Origin: Streptacidiphilus sp. 4-A2
Lineage (GTDB): Bacteria; Actinomycetota; Actinomycetes; Streptomycetales; Streptomycetaceae
Direction of reading: 5' to 3'
DNA length: 64,000 nucleotides
Assembly (NCBI GenBank): GCA_014284505.1
Contig: JAAFYY010000001.1
Span: 4,588,001 to 4,652,000 of the forward strand
Under the pieces are notes generated by a model. It made no database searches. It had not been told where the DNA came from and saw only the letters and a program-made list of their open reading frames with translations. Shown here piece after piece: positions 41,166 to 50,461 of this stretch; the first letter of the stretch is position 1; each line of letters starts with the position of its first letter. Both the position numbers and the translations under genes were made by a program.

Positions 41166-41918
41166 TCAGCGCAGTTCCGCCAGCAGGTGGATCTGGGTGG
41201 CGACGGCATGGAAGGCGGGCTGCTCGGCGGCCGCCTGCTCCAGCGCGAGCAGGGCCTCCAGCGCGCCGGGCTCGGTGTCCACCAGCACCCCGGGGACCAG
41301 GTCCGCGAAGATCCGCACCCCGTGCACCGAGGTGGTCCGCAGCCCGGCGGAGTCGGCCAGACCACGCAGCTCCTCGACCGTGAAGCGGCGCGGCATGGGG
41401 TCGTTGCCGCCCCAGCGGCCGTCCGGGTCGCCGAGGGCGGTGCGGGCCTCGGCGAAGTGCCCCGCGATGGCGCGGGCCAGCACCACCCCGTTGCGGTTGG
41501 CCGCGAGCAGGCTGACCAGCCCGCCCTTGGCCAGGGCGGCGGTCAGCTGGCCCAGGGCCTCGGCCGGGTCGTCCACGACCTCAAGCACGCCGTGGCAGAG
41601 CACCGCGTCCACGCTGCCGGGCTCGACCAGCTCGGGCAGGGTCTGGGTGTCCCCCTGGAGGGCCCGGACCTGGTCGGTGACCCCGGCCTCGGCGGCGCGG
41701 CGCTCCAGCGCGAACAGGGCGTCCGGGCTGGGGTCGACCACGGTGACCCGGTGGCCCAGCCGGGCCACCGGTACCGCGAAGTTGCCGGTGCCGCCACCGG
41801 TGTCCAGCACGTCGAGCACCGGCCGGCCGAGCTCCTCGGCGCGCCGGTCCAGTGCCGCGCGGAGCACCTCCCAGACGACGGCGGTCCGAAGGGAGCTGCG
41901 GGGACGCGTCGGGTACAC
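41166..41918 (-). CDS. class I SAM-dependent methyltransferase
   Basis: 250-residue methyltransferase. Motif I is VLDVLDTGGGTGNFAVPVA, motif II region VTVVDPSP, and VDAVLCHGVLEVVDDP resembles the motif IV of small-molecule and CmoA/UbiE-like enzymes. The substrate cannot be inferred. GTG at 41918 follows GAGGAG; the frame continues upstream but without conserved sequence. It is 61 bases downstream of the HEPN-domain gene on the same strand and probably in one transcript with it. It is intact. Confidence 0.85.
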   Translation of the reverse strand: MYPTRPRSSLRTAVVWEVLRAALDRRAEELGRPVLDVLDTGGGTGNFAVPVARLGHRVTVVDPSPDALFALERRAAEAGVTDQVRALQGDTQTLPELVEPGSVDAVLCHGVLEVVDDPAEALGQLTAALAKGGLVSLLAANRNGVVLARAIAGHFAEARTALGDPDGRWGGNDPMPRRFTVEELRGLADSAGLRTTSVHGVRIFADLVPGVLVDTEPGALEALLALEQAAAEQPAFHAVATQIHLLAELR

Positions 41919-41979
41919 GGGGTTTGCTCCTCGGCTGTGGCGGCGGGTCGCCCCCACTGTACGGCGTGGCAGCGGCCGT

Positions 41980-42624
41980 TCAGCCGGTACGGGGCATGCG
42001 CTCCGGGTCGTCGCCGGGCGCGGACCGCCGGGGTGCGGGGCGCGGGGCCGGCTCCAGTGCCAGCAGCCGCTGGACCATCCGGAGGAACAGCCCGGTGTTG
42101 CGGACCAGGTCGTCGGCGTCGCGCGCGGTGGCGGCCGAGGTGATCCCGGCCTCGGCGGCGGCCCGCCTGGGCGCGCCGTCGGCGTAGTAGAGGGCCCATT
42201 CGGCCAGCTCGGGGGCGACCTCGGGCAGGACCTCCCAGGCACTGCGGATGCGTTTGCGGGTGCGCGGGTGCTGCTCCGGGCGGCCGCGCACGGCGAGCAC
42301 GGCGGCGGAGGCGCGCAGCGCCGCGAGGTGGGCGGTGGCGTAGCGCTCCAGCGGGCCCTCCAGCGTGCGGGCCTCGGCCAGTCCGCGCTGGGCCTGGCCG
42401 AGCAGGTCGAGCGCGGCGGGCGGCGCCCCGGCCCGGCGCGGCACCGGGTGGATGTCGGACGGCCGCCCGTGCGGCACCGAGGCACCGGCGGTGGCCGCGC
42501 TGCCGGGGCCACCGGTGGTGTGCAGGGGCAGCAGCAGTACCTGCGCCGTGAATGCGGGGTCAGACGTGCGGTCGGTCGTACGGTTCGACGTGCGGTCGGA
42601 CATGGCGTCCGCGTTCTCGCCCAT
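41980..42624 (-). CDS. SAV_6107-family HEPN-domain protein
   Basis: 214 residues. An unstructured Thr/Asp-rich head (1-60) is followed by an all-helical domain with DLLGQAQRGLAEARTLEGPL and RYATAHLAALRASAAVLAVR, typical of the Streptomyces SAV_6107 HEPN family. HEPN domains include ribonucleases and nucleotide-binding helpers of toxin systems, but the RNase signature R-x4-6-H is not evident here, so an accessory or structural role is as likely. ATG at 42624. It is intact, upstream of the methyltransferase. Confidence 0.8.
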   Translation of the reverse strand: MGENADAMSDRTSNRTTDRTSDPAFTAQVLLLPLHTTGGPGSAATAGASVPHGRPSDIHPVPRRAGAPPAALDLLGQAQRGLAEARTLEGPLERYATAHLAALRASAAVLAVRGRPEQHPRTRKRIRSAWEVLPEVAPELAEWALYYADGAPRRAAAEAGITSAATARDADDLVRNTGLFLRMVQRLLALEPAPRPAPRRSAPGDDPERMPRTG

Positions 42625-43300
42625 GGTCGTTCAGCCTCCCGTGCGGTGACGTCAGCCAGCGGTCGAAGCGGCCCTGAGGCCCCCTCGCCCTCATGCTGCA
42701 CCCCACCACTGACAATCCCGGTGGAGCGGACAAAGGCACAGGTCAGCGCGGTGCGTGGGCGAAGGCCGGAGCGGGTGGGCCACTGCGGGCGGCGGCAGGC
42801 GGCGGCGGCAGGCGGCGGCGGCAGGCGGCGGACAGGCGGGAGCGGTGGTCGTGCTCCGGCGGGCGCCCTTCGCCGGAGCACGACCACCGCTCCTCCCCCC
42901 TGTCCCCCGGATTCCCCCCGGTCCCCGGGTCCCCCTTGGCAGACCTTCCCCGGCCGGGCAGCTGCGCCGCCGCCCCGTGTCGGCGGCGCAGTGCCGGGCC
43001 AGTCATGTGGAGCAAGCGTTCACCGGCCCCCGTAGGACGTCGTCGCTCCCGAAGGAGCCCCCCGTGCCGTCCGTACCGCCGACCGCTCACCCCACCCGGT
43101 TCCCGGACCCTGGGGCCTGCGGCCCCGTGTCCTTCCCGGTGACCACAACTCTGCCCTGCGCCCGGACCAGGGGACATCCGTACGGCTACTCATCCGCGGG
43201 CCTGGGTAGCCGTGGGTACTTCTACTCAGGAGCCCGGCGTACCCGGGGACCGGCGGGTTCGGGGACCGGCGGGTTCGGGCGCGCGGTGCCCGGCGGCGGG
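42625..43300. other. intergenic region between HEPN gene and MFS gene
   Basis: About 680 bases, with 12-base period GGCGGC-AGG repeats at 42788-42838, a 23-bp perfect hairpin at 42839-42893, and two copies of GGGACCGGCGGGTTC-like sequence at 43253-43285. One plus-strand frame starting at GTG 43064 has a good ribosome binding site (GAAGGAG, 43051-43057) but its product is unrecognisable and runs antisense into the MFS gene. I do not call a gene here. Confidence 0.5.
42839..42893. terminator. 23-bp perfect inverted repeat
   Basis: Arms 42839-42861 and 42871-42893 pair completely around a 9-base loop (GGCGCCCTT). It is the longest uninterrupted stem I found in the window. Flanked by minus-strand genes ending at 43301 (MFS) and starting at 42624, it most simply terminates MFS transcription, although it is over 400 bases beyond that stop. 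Confidence 0.5.
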
Positions 43301-44830
43301 TCAGCGCCGGATCCGCCCCGGCGGGCGGAGCACCGCGGCGATCATCACCAGCGCGCCGCCGACCAGGCCCGCGGCCACGCCCATCGCACTGGACACACCG
43401 TGGGCGAACAGCGCGTGCGCGCTCTCGCCCGGGGCCGGGTGCCGGGTGGCCGCGGTGAACACGGTGAGCAGCACGGCGGTGCCCAGGGCCCCGCCGACCT
43501 GCTGCATGGTCTGAAGTGTCCCGGAGGCCGCGCCGGAATCCTCCGGCCGGACGTCGGCGAGGATGGTCAGGTTCAGCGGGACCATGGTGAACCCGGCGCC
43601 CAGGCCGAACAGCAGCATGGGCACCAGCACCCCGGGGGCGTACGGGGTGGCGTCGCCGATCCGGGTGAGCAGCAGCAGCCCGGCCAGCAGGCACAGCGGC
43701 CCGCCGTAGAGGAACCAGCGGGCGCCGAAGCGGGGCACCAGCCGGGGCGCGGTGCGGGCCCCGATGAAGATCAGCACAGCCAGCGGCAGGAAGGCGAAGC
43801 CGGTGCGCAGCGGGCTGTAGCCGAGGACCAGCTGGAGGTACTGGGTGATGAAGAAGAACATCCCGAACATCGCGGACACGGTCAGCAGCAGCGCCAGATA
43901 GCCTCCGCCGCGCACCCGCTGGGCGATGATGTGCAGCGGCAGCAGCGGCTGCGGGCTGCGGCTCTCGATCAGCAGGAAGCCGGCGAGCACCACCGCCGCG
44001 ACGGCGAAGCAGCCCAGGGTGACCGGGGCGCTCCAGCCGGATTCGGCCGCGCGGATGAAGGCGTACACCAGGGTGCCGATGCCCAGGGTCCCGGCGATCG
44101 CACCGGCGACGTCCAGGCGCCGGCGGTGCCGCTCGGCTCGCGGATCAGCCGGGGCGCGAGCAGCACCACGGCCACCCCGAACGGGACGTTGATGAACATC
44201 ACCGAGCGCCAGGAGAAGTACGAGGTGAGCACGCCGCCGAGGATCATGCCCACGGCCGCTCCCCCGGCGGACATGCTGGAGAACAGGCCGATGGCCCGGG
44301 CCCGGGCGGCGGGCTCCCGGTAGGTGCTGACGATCAGCGACAGGGTGCTGGGGCGGCGACGGCCGCGCCCACGCCCTGCGCGGCGCGGGCGGCGAGCAGC
44401 TGCCAGGGGTCGGCGGCGAGGCCGCCGAGCAGCGAGGCGATGGTGAACAGCGCGATCCCGGCGGTGAGCAGCCGCCGTCGGCCGAGGATGTCCCCGGCCC
44501 GGCCCCCGAGCAGCAGCAGTCCGCCGAAGGCCAGCAGATAGCTGTCTGCACCCAGGAGAGGTTCTCGGTGGAGAAGTGCAGGGTGCGCTGGATGCCGGGC
44601 AGCGCGATGGAGACGACGGTGGCGTCCAGGATCACCATCAGCTGGCAGGCCAGGATCACCGCCAGGGCCAGTCCGGGCCGGTGGGCCGATTCCGGGCCCT
44701 TGGCTGGTATGGGTGGACCATGTGGTGCAGATGGCGGCGATGATGGGGATGAATCGAACTTCTGGCTCCATTGGCCTGATCCTGGGTCTTCGGATCGGGT
44801 ACCGGTCGGGGTGATGATGTTCTCGGACAT
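43301..44830 (-). CDS. MFS drug exporter, DHA2 (EmrB/QacA) type, frameshifted
   Basis: Proton-driven multidrug exporter with 14 predicted helices. The N-terminal half has ILACQLMVILDATVVSIALP, which carries the DHA2 motif with Asp, and GRAGDILGRRRLL (MFS motif A). GGVLTSYFSWRSVMFINVPF is motif C/D-like. The C-terminal half is intact. Frames change near 44550, 44350 and 44135. ATG at 44830 faces the TetR gene across 109 bases with two operators. Substrate unknown; such pairs usually respond to the exported compound. Confidence 0.87.
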   Translation of the reverse strand: MSENIITPTGTRSEDPGSGQWSQKFDSSPSSPPSAPHGPPIPAKGPESAHRPGLALAVILACQLMVILDATVVSIALPGIQRTLHFSTENLSWVQTAICWPSADCCCSGAGPGTSSADGGCSPPGSRCSPSPRCSAASPPTPGSCSPPAPRRAWARPSPPQHPVADRQHLPGARRPGPGHRPVLQHVRRGSGRGHDPRRRAHLVLLLALGDVHQRPVRGGRGAARAPADPRAERHRRRLDVAGAIAGTLGIGTLVYAFIRAAESGWSAPVTLGCFAVAAVVLAGFLLIESRSPQPLLPLHIIAQRVRGGGYLALLLTVSAMFGMFFFITQYLQLVLGYSPLRTGFAFLPLAVLIFIGARTAPRLVPRFGARWFLYGGPLCLLAGLLLLTRIGDATPYAPGVLVPMLLFGLGAGFTMVPLNLTILADVRPEDSGAASGTLQTMQQVGGALGTAVLLTVFTAATRHPAPGESAHALFAHGVSSAMGVAAGLVGGALVMIAAVLRPPGRIRR

Positions 44831-44869
44831 GGCACTCCTACGAGGTCATGGAGAAGAGAGGGAACTAAA

Positions 44870-44917
44870 CGGAGAGAGTCTCCGGTTCCACCGGCAACGA
44901 TACGGAGATACTCTCCG
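44870..44917. promoter_or_regulatory. two CGGAGA-N3-TCTCCG operators between MFS and TetR genes
   Basis: Two 15-base dyads, 44870-44884 (spacer GAG) and 44903-44917 (spacer TAC), are 33 bases apart (about three helical turns). Both are followed by GGTT. They lie 23 bases before the TetR start and 40 bases before the MFS start, so the TetR product probably binds them and represses both genes. Confidence 0.75.
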
Positions 44918-44939
44918 GTTATCAACCCTGGGATGAGGC

Positions 44940-45527
44940 ATGAACGAAGCCGACGCGCGCCGCACAGCCCCCGAGGCAACGCGCCCCCCGCGCCCCATGC
45001 GCGCCGATGCCCGGCGCAACTACGAGCGGCTGCTGGCGGTGGCCACCGAGGCCTTCAGCGAGCACGGCGCCAACGCCTCCCTCGACGACATCGCCAAGCG
45101 CGCCGAGGTCGGCCCGGGCACCCTCTACCGCCACTTCCCCACCCGGCAGCTGCTGCTGGAGGCCGTGGTGGACCGCTGGCTGGAGTCGATACTGGCCGAG
45201 GCCGAACCGCTGCGTGAGTCCGCCGACCCGGGCGAGGCGCTGGCCCGCTGGCTGCGCCGGCTGGTCTCCCACCTCTCCGTCTTCCGGGGCGTCACCGCCG
45301 GCCTGCTGCCCACCGACGGGCCCAAGCAGAGCGCGGGCCGGGTGCTGCACAGCATCGCCGAGGACCTGCTGGTACGGGCCCAGCAGGCCGGGCAGATCCG
45401 CCCCGACCTGACCGTCAGCGAGATGACCACCCTGATCTACGGGATCACCTGGGCGTGCGGCACCAAGCCGGTCGACCCGGACCGGCTGGTGGATCTGGTC
45501 CTGGACGGCCTGCGGACCCACGGCTGA
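44940..45527 (+). CDS. TetR-family transcriptional repressor
   Basis: 195-residue one-component regulator. The N-terminal helix-turn-helix is SLDDIAKRAEVGPGTLYRHF; the C-terminal ligand and dimer domain (about 85-190) contains AGRVLHSIAEDLLVRAQQAG and is similar to the SBP/TetR_C_33-like group. ATG at 44940 has GGGATGAGG just upstream. Divergent from the MFS exporter, with two matching dyads in between, it is the likely local and auto-repressor. It is intact. Confidence 0.9.
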   Translation: MNEADARRTAPEATRPPRPMRADARRNYERLLAVATEAFSEHGANASLDDIAKRAEVGPGTLYRHFPTRQLLLEAVVDRWLESILAEAEPLRESADPGEALARWLRRLVSHLSVFRGVTAGLLPTDGPKQSAGRVLHSIAEDLLVRAQQAGQIRPDLTVSEMTTLIYGITWACGTKPVDPDRLVDLVLDGLRTHG

Positions 45528-45591
45528 CCGGCCCCCGCCACCGCCCCCTCCCGGACGGAAGCGCTGCCCCGGCCGCATAGGATCGTCGCCC

Positions 45592-47041
45592 ATGGCACAG
45601 ATCGTCGTCATCGGCGCAGGAATGGGCGGGCTCGCCACCGCGGCACGGCTGGCCACGGTGGGACACCGGGTCACCGTGTGCGAGGCCGGGCCGACACACG
45701 GCGGGATGGTCGGGCAGTACCAGCGCGAGGGCTTCCGCTTCGACACCGGCCCCACCCCTGCTCACCCTCCCCGCCGTCTACCGCGACCTGATGCTCAAGA
45801 CCGCCGCACCCGGCTGGAGACGAGGTCGAGCTGCGCGCGGTCGACCCGGGCAGCCTGCATCTGCTGCCCGGCGGACCGCGGTTCCAGCTGGCCAACGCCT
45901 CCCGGGCCAAGGTGTGCAGGCTCTGGACGAGGCGCTGGGCGAGGGCGCGGCGTCCGCTGGGGTGAGCTGCTGGAGCGCGGACGGGGCGTGTGGGAGGCCA
46001 CCCGGCGCCCCCTGCTGGAGGAGCGCTGCCGGCCGACCCCAGCGCGCTGCACCAGGACCCGTACCTCCCGGCCAGGCGCCGCAGACTGCTGGGCCCCGGT
46101 GTCCACCCTCGCCGACGTCGCCGCCCGCGAACTGCGCCACCCGGGCCTGACCGCGCTGCTGGACGAGTACGCGCTGCGCCACGGCCTCGACCCGCGCCGC
46201 GCCCCCGCCTCGCTGACCTGGCTGCCCTATATGGAGCAGAGCTTCGGCGTCTGGTACATCACCGGCGGGACGCGCCCTGGCCGAGTGCTCGACCGCTGCC
46301 GCAAGCGCCGGGTCGAACTGCGCTTCGACACCCCGGTGGTACGGGTGCTCGGCTCGGCCCGGGCCGAGGCGTGCTGCTGGCGACGGCAGCACGCTGCCCG
46401 CCGACGTGGTGGTCGCCGGGACCGACCCGCGCCCGCTCGCCCCGGCGGCGGACCGGCCGCGCCGCCCGCCGACCGCCCCGGGCGCTTCACCGTGCTGGCG
46501 CTGCGCGGCGAGCGGCCGCAGGACGTGCCGCACCGGACCGTGGTCCACGCCGCCGACCGTGAGGACGAACTGGACGCGCTCTTCCCGGGCACGGGGACCG
46601 CCGGGAGCGCCGGAGCCCGGCTGTGCGCCCGGCCGACCGTGCAGCTGCTGCGGCCGGACGACCCCACGCTGGCCCCGGCCGGGCACGAGTCCGCGCTGCT
46701 CACCGTCACCGTCCCGAGCCAGACGGCCTTCGACTGGACCGTGCCCGGCCGTGCCGACGCCTATGCCGACGCGCTGCTCGCCCACGCCGCCCCGGAGCTG
46801 CGCGAACGGGTGCTCTGGCGGGAAGTGCGGACCCCGGCCGACACCGAGCGGGAGACCGGCGCCCGCGGCGGATCAGTGCCGGGCCCGGCGCTGGCCGGGG
46901 CGGGCGGGGCGTATCTGAGCGCCGCCAACCGGTCGCCGCTGCCCGGCCTGTACCTGGTCGGCGGCGGCGCCCACCCGGCGGCGGCCTGTCCCGGTCGGCA
47001 TGTCGGCGACGGTCACCGCCGAGCTCATCGGGACGCCGTAG
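45592..47041 (+). CDS. CrtI/phytoene desaturase-like FAD oxidoreductase, many frameshifts
   Basis: FAD-dependent oxidoreductase related to carotenoid desaturases and isomerases. The N-terminal dinucleotide fold is IVVIGAGMGGLATAARLATV, then VCEAGPTHGG; the C-terminal FAD motif is NRSPLPGLYLVGGGAHPGGG (after adding one G). The repaired end MSATVTAELIGTP stops with TAG at 47039-47041. LTWLPYMEQSFGVWYITGG matches the substrate region of bacterial CrtI-like proteins. At least six frame changes occur between 45760 and 47000. It could desaturate a polyprenyl compound made by the prenyl synthase 2 kb away, but this is inference; membership of the CrtI superfamily is solid. Confidence 0.78.
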
Positions 47042-47050
47042 CGGCGGCGG

Positions 47051-48020
47051 TCAGCCGTACTGCCAGGGCTCGGGCTGCTGCCCCGGCTCCGGCTGCTGCG
47101 ACTGCTGCTGCGGGTGCTGCTGCTGGTACTGCACCAGGTAGTCGTACTGCTGCTGCTCGTAGGAGTAGCCCGGCTGCGGCTGCCCGCCGGCCGGGTCGTA
47201 GCCGTCCTGCGGGTAGGACTGCGGCTGGTAGTACCCCTGCTGCTGGGCGCCGGGGTCGTAGCCGTAGCCGGGGGCGGGCTGCTCCCCGTAGTAGCCCGGG
47301 CCCGGCTGCTGCGGGGACTGGCCCGGGTAGGACTGCTCCGGATACTGCCGGCCCGGGTACTGCTGGGGGTACGGTTCCGCCTGCGGGCCGCCGTACTGCC
47401 CGGCGTACTGCTCCGCGTACGGCTCGGCGTACGGCTCCGCGTACGGCTCGGCATAGGGCTGGGCCTGCTGGGCGTACTGCTGCGGGTAGCTCCCGGCGGC
47501 CGGCTGCGGGGGCTGCTGCCCGTACGCGCCGTAGTAGCCCGAGCCCGGCTGCTCCGGCGCGGTTCCGGAGGCGACGAACCCGGACACCGGCTCGGCCTCA
47601 CCGGCGGCGCGCCGGGCCCGGCCGGTTCCTCCAGCTCGACCGGACCGACCGCGCCGACCCGCCGCTCCGGGGCCGCCGCTGCGGGCTCCGGGAGTCCGGC
47701 CGCCGGGAAGACCCGGGCCAGCAGCGGGAGCCGGCCCAGCGGCCCGGGCAGCGCGCCGTCCCGGCCGCGCAGCGACCAGTGTGTACCCGGCCCTGCTTGA
47801 CCGAGCGGGTCACCAGGCCCTGACCGGCGCCGAAGGCGACCACGCCGACCACCACCACGACCACCGAGCCCTGCTGCACCCCGGCCACCAGCCCGAGGAA
47901 CCCCAGCAGCGCCAGCCCACGCCAGTGCGCCGGGGCGCGGTGCTGCACCAGCAGCTCGCCCAGCAGCCAGAGCGCCACCACCGCGAACGCTGCGTACAAC
48001 ACCGCGAGTCCGACGTTCAT
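47051..48020 (-). CDS. membrane protein with Tyr/Gln/Pro-rich tail, frameshifted
   Basis: Unknown actinobacterial protein. ATG at 48020 begins MNVGLAVLYAAFAVVALWLL, the first of about three hydrophobic helices (to about residue 75). The second half, in another frame from about 47590 down to TGA at 47051, is a low-complexity tail rich in Tyr, Gln, Pro and Gly with four YAEP/YAEQ repeats. Between them (about 47600-47780) at least one indel must exist. Such tails are found on cytoplasmic or cell-surface scaffolds and may self-associate. It ends nine bases from the convergent CrtI-like gene and lies downstream of metF on the same strand. Confidence 0.65.
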
Positions 48021-48091
48021 GGGACGTACCTACCTCAGTGCTCAGCGGGGCGCGTGACGGACACCGTACCGGCTGGGTCTGAGCGGCCGCC

Positions 48092-49009
48092 TCAGTCCCG
48101 GCTGTGCAGCCCGAGGTTCTGGTAGATCTCCGAGGTGACAGTGGAGAAGTTCATGGTCATGAAGTGCAGGCCAGGGCTGCCCTCGTCGATCAGCCGGCGG
48201 CACATGTCGGTCGCGAACTCGATGCCGATCGCCCGGACGGCCTTGGGGTCGTCCTCGGCGGCGAGCATCCGGTCGGTCAGCGGCTGCGGGATGACCGCGG
48301 TGCTCAGCGTGGGGATCCGCCGCAGCGATTTGACGGTGGTGATCGGCATGATCTCCGGGATGATCGGGACCTCGCAGCCCGCGGCCGCCACCCGGTCACG
48401 GAACCGCAGGTAGTCGTCGACGTCGAAGAACATCTGGGTGATCGCGTAGTCGGCGCCGGCCCGGCACTTCGCCACGAAGTGCCGGATCTCGCTGTCCCAG
48501 TCGGGGGAGCGCGGGTGCATCTCCGGGAAGGCCGCGACGCCGACGCAGAAGTCGCCCGACTCCTTGATCAGTTGCACCAGCTCGGCGGCGTAGTGCACGC
48601 CCTGCGGGTGCGGAACCCACTCCCCCAGCGGGTTGCCGGGCGGGTCGCCGCGCAGCGCCAGCACATTGCGTACGCCCTGGTCCGCGTAGTGGCCCAGGAT
48701 GTTGCGCAGCTCGGCCACGCTGTGGTCGACCGCGGTCAGATGGGCGACCGGAGTGAGCGTGGTCTCCTGGGTGATCCGGCCGGTGATGTTGACGGTGCGG
48801 CCGCGGGTCGAGCCGCCCGCGCCGTAGGTCACCGAGACAAAGGTCGGCGAGAGCGCCTCAAGCCTGCGGATGGCCGTCCACAGCCCGGCCTCGGCCTCCG
48901 CGCTGCGCGGAGGCATGAACTCGAAGGAGTAGGAACGGTCCCCCGCCGCCAGGAGCTCACGGATGGAGACCGCATGGTCTGTCCTGGTGCTGGGAGTGCC
49001 AAGGGCCAT
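48092..49009 (-). CDS. metF: methylenetetrahydrofolate reductase
   Basis: 305-residue flavoprotein reducing 5,10-methylene-THF to 5-methyl-THF for methionine synthesis. The TIM-barrel start SFEFMPPRSAEAEAGLW carries the catalytic Glu; other signatures are FVSVTYGAGGSTRGRT, ALRGDPPGNP and QMFFDVDDYLRF. ATG at 49009. It is intact, with GCs and codon use like its neighbours. It is divergent from the polyprenyl synthetase, with about 150 bases of shared upstream region. Confidence 0.95.
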   Translation of the reverse strand: MALGTPSTRTDHAVSIRELLAAGDRSYSFEFMPPRSAEAEAGLWTAIRRLEALSPTFVSVTYGAGGSTRGRTVNITGRITQETTLTPVAHLTAVDHSVAELRNILGHYADQGVRNVLALRGDPPGNPLGEWVPHPQGVHYAAELVQLIKESGDFCVGVAAFPEMHPRSPDWDSEIRHFVAKCRAGADYAITQMFFDVDDYLRFRDRVAAAGCEVPIIPEIMPITTVKSLRRIPTLSTAVIPQPLTDRMLAAEDDPKAVRAIGIEFATDMCRRLIDEGSPGLHFMTMNFSTVTSEIYQNLGLHSRD

Positions 49010-49156
49010 GACAGCAGATTATCGGTCGGGGGCGGAGAATCCGAAGGAACAGTCCAACTACTGATACAACCGTGGAGAACCGGCCAGCCGGGGGGGGTCC
49101 CCGGGCTCCGAAGGACGGGTTACGCTGGTTTTCCTCGTACCGCTCGGAGAACCCCC

Positions 49157-50360
49157 GTGCCCTCACCCGCGCCGTCCACGGCCTGGACCAGCTCGACGCG
49201 CCCGCCCCCGGGATCCGCGCCGCCGCCGCCTCGGCGACCGGTAAGCGGCGACCCGGTGAACGGCGAGTCGGTGAGCGGCAACCCGGTGGACCAGGAGCAG
49301 CTGCGGCAGCGCATCGACCACGCGCTCTCCCGCTTCCTGGACCGCCAGCAGGCGACGCTGACGGCGATCTCGCCCCGGCTGCTGCCGGTCGCGGCCACCC
49401 TGCGGGACTTCCTCGACGGCGGCAAGCGGCTGCGCCCCGCCTTCTGCTACTGGGGCTGGCGCGGCGCGGGCGGCAGCCGGGACGAGGAGGGCGCGGTCGC
49501 CGCGGCCGCCGCGCTGGAGCTGCTCCAGGCCGGCGCGCTGGTCCACGACGACCTGATAGACGGCAGCGACACCCGGCGCGGGCTGCCCTCGGTGCACCGG
49601 CGGCTCGAAGCGCTGCACCGCGCCGAGGGGTGGCGCGGCGACGGCGGCCGCTACGGGACGGCCGGGGCGGTGCTGCTCGGGACATGCTGCTGATGTGGAG
49701 CGACGAGCTGGTCTGGGACTGCGGTCTCGACCGTGAGGCGGTACGCCGGGCGAAGCCGCTGTTCGACCTGATGCGCACCGAGGTGATGGCCGGGCAGTAC
49801 CTGGACGTGCTGGAGCCCGCGCCCGCGGCGACCGGCCGGGCGAAGGCGATCCGATCGAGCGGGCCCGGACGGTGATCCACTACAAGTCGGCGAAGTACAC
49901 CGTGGAGCGCCCGCTCCAGATCGGCGGGCTGCTGGCCGGGGCCGATCCGGCGCTGGTCGCCGCCTACGGGGCCTTCGGGCTGCCGCTCGGCGAGGCGTTC
50001 CAGCTGCGGGACGACCTGCTCGGGGTCTACGGCGACCCGGCGGTCACCGGCAAGCCCGCCGGGGACGACCTGCGCGAGGGCAAGTGCACCCTGCTGGTCG
50101 CGGAGGCGCTGGACACCTGCGGCGGCGCCGACGCCCGGCTGCTGGACGAACTGCTCGGCGCGCCCGGGATGGGCGTGCCGGAGGTCGAGCTGCTGCGCTC
50201 GGTGATCACCCGCAGCGGTGCGCCGGAGCGGGTGGAGGCGCGGATCAACGCACTGCTGCACCAGGCGCTGACCGCGCTGGACGACGCCCCGCTGCACGAC
50301 CAGGACGCCCGCCGGGCGCTGCACCGGCTGGCCGGCGCGGCAACCGCACGGCGCTACTGA
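49157..50360 (+). CDS. polyprenyl (geranylgeranyl-type) diphosphate synthase, two frameshifts
   Basis: Trans-isoprenyl diphosphate synthase making a C15-C20+ chain from IPP and allylic diphosphate. The first Asp-rich motif is LVHDDLIDGSDTRRG, the second LRDDLLGVYGD; GGKRLRPAFCY binds IPP. GTG at 49157 follows GGAGA. Frames change near 49678 (one C missing, restoring LLGDMLLMWSDEL) and near 49855 (one C missing, restoring AIRIERARTVIHYKS). About 400 residues after repair, with a Ser/Pro-rich head of about 45. A bulky residue is not evident just before the first motif, which favours a longer product, but chain length is not certain. Confidence 0.88.
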
Positions 50361-50370
50361 CAGCGGCGCG

Positions 50371-50400
50371 GCCGGCGCCGGACCGAAGTCCGGCACCGGC
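50371..50400. terminator. terminator hairpin between polyprenyl synthase and thiE
   Basis: Arms 50371-50383 and 50388-50400 pair with one mismatch around a CGAA tetraloop, 11 bases after the plus-strand stop and 61 bases from the convergent thiE stop. It probably serves both. Confidence 0.65.
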
Positions 50401-50461
50401 CGCGGGCGAAAGAGCCGGGCGGAAACCCGGGCGGAAGAACCGGGCGCGGGCAGGCCGGGCG

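Noticed and set aside
40617..42143. Plus-strand frame of over 500 codons over the methyltransferase
   Set aside because: Antisense shadow; the minus strand carries a clean SAM-dependent methyltransferase.
42755..44323. Very long plus-strand open frame over the MFS gene
   Set aside because: Composition of Gly/Gln/His/Arg from the antisense of a high-GC gene; no domain, and the opposite strand codes for a clear exporter.
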